DNA of 10,109 nt from Deltaproteobacteria bacterium GWA2_55_10 (GTDB taxonomy: Bacteria > Desulfobacterota > GWC2-55-46), in assembly GCA_001797415.1 (NCBI GenBank), contig MGPL01000140.1, positions 7,322 to 17,430 on the forward strand, given 5' to 3'. The translations under genes and the position numbers were made by a program. The notes beneath the pieces were generated by a model. That model had not been told where the DNA came from and searched no databases. It saw only the letters and a list, made by a program, of their open reading frames with translations. This document shows, piece by piece, positions 7,188-10,109 of the stretch; the first letter of the stretch is position 1, and each line of letters starts with the position of its first letter.

Positions 7188-8573
7188 TTATATTTCCACT
7201 ATCTCGCCGTTCCTGGGGCGGCGCGTCGTGAAGCTCGGGTGTTTTTCTTTTATCAGCTCCGAGAAGGACTCTGCCGCGTCGTCCTCGCCGTGCACGATAA
7301 ATATGGTAGGAGAGTTGTCGAACTCGGACAGCCACTCGATGAGCCCTTCCCTGCCCGCGTGCGCGGAGAAGCCGTTTATCGTGTATATCGACGCCCTTAC
7401 CACGACCTCTTCACCGAGGACGGTTACCGCCTTCGCGCCGTCGACTATCTTTCTGCCGAGCGTGCCTTTCGCCTGGTAGCCGACGAATATAACGCTGCAC
7501 TCGGAGCGCCAGAGGTTGTGCTTGAGATGGTGTTTTATGCGCCCGCCCTCGCACATGCCGCTCCCGGCTATGATTATATTGCCGGATTTGAGCCTGTTGA
7601 GCTTCATCGACTCTTCCGCGGTCCTCACGAAGTGGAGCCTTATGGAAGTGTCCGACTGCCTGGTGGTGAAGAGCCTCCTGGCCTCGTCGTCAAAGCATTC
7701 CGGGTGAGCTACATACACCCTGGTGACCTCTTCGGCGAGAGGGCTGTCCAGGTAGACGTCAATCCTGTAGAGCCTCTCCTGCCTCACGAGGTTGTTGAGT
7801 ATATAGAGGAGGTCCTGCGCCCTTCCGACGGCGAATGAAGGTATGTATACGTTGCCGCCGCGCCTGAAGGTCGTCTTTATGGCGCTCACCAGCTCGTTGA
7901 TCGATTCGTTCAGGGGCTTATGCGACCTGTTCCCGTATGTCGACTCCATTACGATGTAGTCCGCTACATCGGGCGCGGATGGGTCCTTGATGATCGGGTT
8001 TCCCTTTTTCCCGATGTCCCCTGAGAAGACGATCTTTTTCTCGGAGCTGCTGTCCTGGTACCATATCTCCAGGCTCGCGGAGCCGAGTATGTGCCCGGCG
8101 TCAAGGAACCTGTACTTGACCCCTGGGCCCAGGTGGTATATCCGGTCATAGTCTTTCACGTCGAAAAGGGGCAATACCTTCTCGACGTCCTCAGTGGTGT
8201 AAAGCGGTTGTACCGGCTCTCTGCCTGTGCGCATGGCCTTCTTTGTCACCCATACGCTGTCGCTCTCCTGTATGCTCGCTGAATCATAGAGCATGGGATC
8301 GAGGAGGTCCCTCGTTGCCGCGGTGGAGATGACCTTGCCGGAAAATCCTTCGCGGACTGCCTTTGGGAGAAGGCCCGAGTGGTCGATATGCGAGTGGGTA
8401 ATGAAGATGAAATCAAGCTCAGCCGGGTTGAACGGGAAGGGGGTCCTGTTGAGCTCGTCAGAGCCGTTGCCCTGGTGCATTCCGCACTCGACAAGGAATT
8501 TGAATTTTCCGACCTCGATATAGTAGCAGGAGCCGGTTACAGTGCTGGCGCCGCCGACGAAAGTGAGCTTCAT
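7188..8573 (-). CDS. Metallo-beta-lactamase/beta-CASP ribonuclease
   Basis: A 461-residue cytoplasmic two-zinc nuclease of the RNA-processing beta-CASP family (TTHA0252/CPSF73-like). The metal-binding set is complete: ITHSHIDH (H60, H62, D64, H65), DAGHILGSA (H161) and FSGDIG (D186). The beta-CASP motifs follow: ESTYG (motif A, E210), FSAHAG (motif B, H405) and VHGED (motif C, H428). His in motif C is the form seen in RNA-acting members; DNA-acting SNM1/Artemis types carry Val there. PSFAVGRAQ (245-253) and GMCEGGRIKHHL (339-350) are also typical. I prefer the start at 8573 over the in-frame ATG at 8609, because GGAGG (8580-8584) lies 6 bases upstream and the family fold begins at MKLTFVGGASTVTGSC. 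It likely cleaves or trims RNA; the substrate is unknown. It lies upstream of ku in the same direction, but ku has its own promoter. Confidence 0.93.
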   Translation of the reverse strand: MKLTFVGGASTVTGSCYYIEVGKFKFLVECGMHQGNGSDELNRTPFPFNPAELDFIFITHSHIDHSGLLPKAVREGFSGKVISTAATRDLLDPMLYDSASIQESDSVWVTKKAMRTGREPVQPLYTTEDVEKVLPLFDVKDYDRIYHLGPGVKYRFLDAGHILGSASLEIWYQDSSSEKKIVFSGDIGKKGNPIIKDPSAPDVADYIVMESTYGNRSHKPLNESINELVSAIKTTFRRGGNVYIPSFAVGRAQDLLYILNNLVRQERLYRIDVYLDSPLAEEVTRVYVAHPECFDDEARRLFTTRQSDTSIRLHFVRTAEESMKLNRLKSGNIIIAGSGMCEGGRIKHHLKHNLWRSECSVIFVGYQAKGTLGRKIVDGAKAVTVLGEEVVVRASIYTINGFSAHAGREGLIEWLSEFDNSPTIFIVHGEDDAAESFSELIKEKHPSFTTRRPRNGEIVEI

Positions 8574-8599
8574 CCGAAACCTCCGCGGAACAGGGATGC

Positions 8600-8627
8600 A
8601 GTATATCATTTCAGGGCGCCTTGTGGA
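8600..8627 (-). promoter_or_regulatory. Promoter of the beta-CASP nuclease gene
   Basis: On the - strand TATACT (8600-8605) is preceded by TGA, giving an extended -10. A fair -35, TCCACA (4 of 6), lies at 8622-8627 with a 16-bp spacer. The start of transcription would fall near 8593, about 20 bases before the ATG at 8573. It is back to back with the + strand promoter at 8662. Confidence 0.45.
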
Positions 8628-8661
8628 GAGGGAAATATGCCGGGAAAAAAGGCCAGGGGAG

Positions 8662-8690
8662 TTGACTCGGCGGCAAAAAGCTGTCCTAAT
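8662..8690 (+). promoter_or_regulatory. Promoter of the SAP-like/YHS gene pair
   Basis: TTGACT (8662-8667) and CCTAAT (8685-8690) are 17 bp apart, five and four matches of six. Transcription would start near 8697, about 68 bases before the ATG at 8765. It is the best candidate in the divergent gap. Confidence 0.45.
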
Positions 8691-8764
8691 TTAGTCAGGT
8701 GAGTCTATTGTTAAAGGAAAGTCTGGTGTTTGAACGGAAGATTATCCAGGGAGGAAGAGGGCAG

Positions 8765-8947
8765 ATGCAGATGGAGAAGGTGAGGGAAAGGGCTAAAAAG
8801 CTTGGGGTAAAATCCGCGAGGATGAAAAAGGAAGACCTTATAAGGGCCATACAGAAGGCCGAAGGCAACTACCCGTGCTTTGGCACGGCAGTTGATTGTT
8901 GCGACCAGTCCGTATGCTGCTGGCGGGACGATTGCCTTAAGGAATGA
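8765..8947 (+). CDS. Small SAP/Rho-N-like protein with Cys-rich tail
   Basis: A 60-residue protein. Residues 3-32 (EKVRERAKKLGVKSARMKKE then DLIRAIQ) form a basic helix-extended-helix pattern like SAP or Rho N-terminal domains, which bind nucleic acid. Residues 33-58 hold six Cys (C38, C45, C46, C51, C52, C57) in CFG-TAVD-CCDQ-SV-CCWRDDC, a spacing that suggests a bound metal or Fe-S centre. I recall similar small SAP-annotated proteins in Geobacter-like deltaproteobacteria, function unknown. The start at 8765 is chosen for GGGAGG at 8749-8754 plus AAGAGG at 8755-8760 just upstream. An in-frame GTG at 8699 would add 22 residues but has no such site and lies almost on the predicted transcription start. 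The YHS gene follows after 66 bp, probably in the same transcript. DNA or RNA binding is inference. Confidence 0.8.
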   Translation: MQMEKVRERAKKLGVKSARMKKEDLIRAIQKAEGNYPCFGTAVDCCDQSVCCWRDDCLKE

Positions 8948-8958
8948 TGATGTAAAGA

Positions 8959-8988
8959 CCCGGCCCGGCATGAGGCCGGTAGCCCGGG
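8959..8988 (+). other. GC-rich stem-loop between the SAP-like and YHS genes
   Basis: The outer stem CCCGG/CCGGG (8959-8963 with 8984-8988) and the inner stem CCGGC/GCCGG (8965-8969 with 8975-8979) enclose loop ATGAG. No T run follows, so it does not look like a terminator. It ends 12 bases before the AAGGAGGT site of the YHS gene and could stabilise or separate the two messages. Confidence 0.4.
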
Positions 8989-9013
8989 ATTAAAGCTGCA
9001 AAGGAGGTGCGCC

Positions 9014-9166
9014 ATGCCTACCGACCCGGTCTGCAAGATGGAGATAAATGCCGGGGACGCAGAGGCCACGGCTGAGTTCAGGGATAAGACCTTTTATTTC
9101 TGCAGCGAGGCCTGCAAGGAGGCCTTTGAGAACAACCCTGAACGATTTATCAAGAAGACGGCCTGA
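9014..9166 (+). CDS. YHS-domain protein, 50 residues
   Basis: A single stand-alone YHS domain. MPTDPVCKMEINAGDAEAT opens with the DPVCKM motif (C7) seen in YHS proteins and at the N termini of some copper ATPases. FRDKTFYFCSEACKEAFENN carries the paired Cys C30 and C34, and NPERFIKK closes the domain. The three Cys are expected to bind a metal ion. YHS domains are found with metal transporters, oxygenase partners and copper-handling proteins; which one applies is not shown here. The start is certain: AAGGAGGT at 9001-9008 lies 5 bases before the ATG. It follows the SAP-like Cys-rich gene by 66 bp and ends before a bidirectional terminator. A small metal-sensing or metal-delivery role is possible for the pair, but this is inference. 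Confidence 0.9.
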   Translation: MPTDPVCKMEINAGDAEATAEFRDKTFYFCSEACKEAFENNPERFIKKTA

Positions 9167-9177
9167 GCCTTAGGGTC

Positions 9178-9219
9178 AAAAAATAAAGCGCGGCAATTTT
9201 TGCCGCGCTTTCTCAATTT
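9178..9219. terminator. Bidirectional intrinsic terminator between YHS and DUF2249-NFU genes
   Basis: A perfect 12-bp stem (9185-9196 with 9200-9211) with a TTT loop. The - strand tail is TTTATTTTTT (9178-9187), an excellent stop for the convergent DUF2249-NFU transcript after it crosses repeat copy 3. The + strand tail TTTCTCAATTT also serves the YHS transcript. Confidence 0.9.
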
Positions 9220-9222
9220 CAA

Positions 9223-9342
9223 CAGGCTGCTGAAAAAGTCCATCTGCTTGTCGAGTCGCGGAGGTCACTGCGACGTACAAAAAGAGTACGACTCGTTCCT
9301 CGCTCCTCGACGCCTCGCATATGGAGCTTTTTGAGCAGCCTG
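9223..9342 (+). repeat. Dispersed palindromic repeat, copy 3
   Basis: A 120-bp copy with well-kept termini: CAGGCTGCTGAAAAAGTCCA on the left and GGAGCTTTTTGAGCAGCCTG (9323-9342) on the right. The central hairpin is reduced to CGTAC/GTACG (9274-9278 with 9286-9290), and TTCCTCGCTCC follows as in the other copies. It lies between the bidirectional terminator and the DUF2249-NFU stop codon, so it is in that gene's 3' untranslated region. Confidence 0.88.
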
Positions 9343-9357
9343 AATTAACTTCTTATT

Positions 9358-9840
9358 TCAGACCGGCTCTACGGATTTTATCTCCGGAGCAGCCTTCCTG
9401 ACCTGGACCTCTACGCCGGACTTCAGGGTCATGGCAGCCGAAGGGCATCCTCCGCACGCGCCCTTGAGCTTTACCCGTACAACTTTCGCGGCCTCGTCTA
9501 TCTCGACGAGTTCGACATCGCCGCCGTCAGCCTGTAGATGAGGCCTCACCACGTCAAGGCCGGCAAGGACCTTTCTCCGCAGCTCCTCTCCCGTTGCCTC
9601 GGGCATCTTTTTCTTTGTTATCTTCACGACCCATTCGGAAGGCCCGCTGGAAAGATAGTCCCATTCGAATTTATCCATGTACTCTGATTCGAACTGGTAA
9701 CGGAGCGCCTTGGGGTCGTGGTCGTTGGTAATCTCCATGGCCTCTCCAGCCTCTATCGCCTCCCAGCCGTCGAAAACGCACGGGTGACGCTGGAACATGG
9801 GTATGGCCCTGAGATCGAGTTTTTTCGGGCTTGCTGACAT
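9358..9840 (-). CDS. DUF2249-NFU fusion protein (Fe-S cluster carrier-like)
   Basis: A 160-residue two-domain protein. Residues 7-75 match the DUF2249 pattern: KLDLRAIP, HPCVFDGWEAIEAGEAMEIT (19-38), NDHDPKALRYQFE (39-51) and SEWVVKITK (68-76). Residues 85-150 form a NifU C-terminal (NFU) domain: VLAGLDVVRPHLQADGGDVEL (91-111) and the cluster-binding GACGGCPSAAMTLKSGVE (127-144) with C129 and C132. NFU domains carry and deliver Fe-S clusters. DUF2249 is a small TusA-like fold often found near denitrification and hemerythrin genes; its function is unsettled. The fusion suggests targeted cluster delivery or repair, but no client is encoded nearby. The start at 9840 has AGGAGGGG about 4 bases upstream. 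It is convergent with the YHS gene and lies 85 bp after the HD-GYP-like gene on the same strand, with a weak promoter of its own. Confidence 0.88.
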   Translation of the reverse strand: MSASPKKLDLRAIPMFQRHPCVFDGWEAIEAGEAMEITNDHDPKALRYQFESEYMDKFEWDYLSSGPSEWVVKITKKKMPEATGEELRRKVLAGLDVVRPHLQADGGDVELVEIDEAAKVVRVKLKGACGGCPSAAMTLKSGVEVQVRKAAPEIKSVEPV

Positions 9841-9868
9841 GATCCCCTCCTGCTTGCGGTTCCACTAC

Positions 9869-9897
9869 AATATACAATATTTCAGCGGGAGGGTCAC
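9869..9897 (-). promoter_or_regulatory. Possible promoter of the DUF2249-NFU gene
   Basis: On the - strand GTGACC (9892-9897, 4 of 6) and TATATT (9869-9874) lie 17 bp apart. The start of transcription would fall near 9862, about 20 bases before the ATG at 9840. A perfect palindrome (9899-9910) abuts the -35 side. Confidence 0.35.
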
Positions 9898-9898
9898 A

Positions 9899-9910
9899 TG
9901 ATAATTATCA
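9899..9910. promoter_or_regulatory. 12-bp AT-rich palindrome, operator-like
   Basis: TGATAATTATCA is a perfect dyad just upstream of the possible -35 of the DUF2249-NFU gene. Its half site TGATAAT/ATTATCA resembles the Fur-box half site, but the two halves overlap instead of being spaced by one base. A regulator of iron or Fe-S status would make sense here; that is inference. Confidence 0.3.
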
Positions 9911-9925
9911 AGGGATGTTGCGGGC

Positions 9926-10109
9926 TCAGGCGGTGAGGTACTGCTGCGCCTGCCCGAGCTCAGAGGACTTTTTCGAACCGATTATCCACCTGTTCGTGTT
10001 TTCCTTGAGGTCGGTCTCGACTGGCTTAGGGAACGGCACGCCCTCCCTGTCGTAGATGAGTATCACCCGCGGCTGGAGCGGGGAGGCATGGTTGATCATC
10101 CTTACGATT
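9926..10109 (-). CDS. C-terminal tail of a probable HD-GYP (c-di-GMP phosphodiesterase-type) protein, partial
   Basis: The - strand is open from the window edge to a TGA at 9926-9928, giving 60 complete codons. The visible tail reads VRMINHASPLQPRVILIYDR, then EGVPFPKPVETDL, and ends AQQYLTA. The pattern V-x-x-N-x-x-x-P-L-x-P-x-V with a following YD-x-x-G resembles the extension after the HD-GYP domain, the part after the YPVGT and GVVV strands. HD-GYP proteins degrade cyclic di-GMP. The catalytic HD and GYP motifs are outside the window, so this is a resemblance only. No clear terminator follows; the DUF2249-NFU gene begins 85 bp downstream, so read-through into it is possible. Confidence 0.45.
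   Translation of the reverse strand, partial: IVRMINHASPLQPRVILIYDREGVPFPKPVETDLKENTNRWIIGSKKSSELGQAQQYLTA

Noticed and set aside
7239..7838. 199-residue open frame on the + strand
   Set aside because: It is antisense to the C-terminal half of the beta-CASP nuclease gene, where motifs B and C are intact.
3383..9342. The three repeats as a CRISPR array
   Set aside because: Copies are 115-135 bp, imperfect, separated by whole genes and themselves palindromic. There are no regular spacers and no cas genes.

Overview
The window looks like chromosomal DNA of a Gram-negative bacterium. It has an outer-membrane beta-barrel with a signal peptide and terminal Phe, strong Shine-Dalgarno sites and sigma70-like promoters. 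A Ku/LigD pair, a small SAP-like Cys-rich protein, a YHS protein and a DUF2249-NFU fusion together suggest a deltaproteobacterium in the broad sense (Desulfobacterota) or a relative such as Nitrospirota. That placement is inference from gene content; no rRNA or other marker is present.

Left part (1-2735, + strand): the C-terminal part of a family 2 glycosyltransferase, a complete polyprenyl-phosphate sugar-1-phosphate transferase (WecA/MraY superfamily) and an outer-membrane beta-barrel protein ending at a strong terminator. The first two fit the edge of a surface polysaccharide cluster. Next (2736-3543) is an FKBP-type peptidyl-prolyl isomerase gene behind a promoter that carries a perfect inverted repeat, followed by a terminator.

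Middle part (3544-8627, - strand): a beta-CASP metallo-beta-lactamase nuclease, then ku and ligD 11 bp apart. ku has its own well-formed promoter, so ku-ligD reads as a two-gene bacterial non-homologous end-joining operon. Ku binds broken ends; LigD (phosphoesterase, ligase and polymerase domains in that order) trims, fills and seals them.

Right part (8628-10109): divergent from the nuclease gene, two tiny + strand genes encode a SAP-like/Cys-rich protein of 60 residues and a YHS-domain protein of 50 residues. They end at a bidirectional terminator shared with a convergent DUF2249-NFU gene. The window closes with the C-terminal tail of a probable HD-GYP protein on the - strand.

Three copies of an imperfectly palindromic repeat of about 115-135 bp lie in intergenic gaps, all in the same orientation: after fkbp, between the nuclease gene and ku, and after the YHS gene. 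They are the clearest non-coding signal here. I saw no rRNA, tRNA, CRISPR array, transposase or phage gene. No convincing novel multi-gene system is evident; the best leads are the repeat family, the small SAP-like/YHS pair and the DUF2249-NFU fusion.
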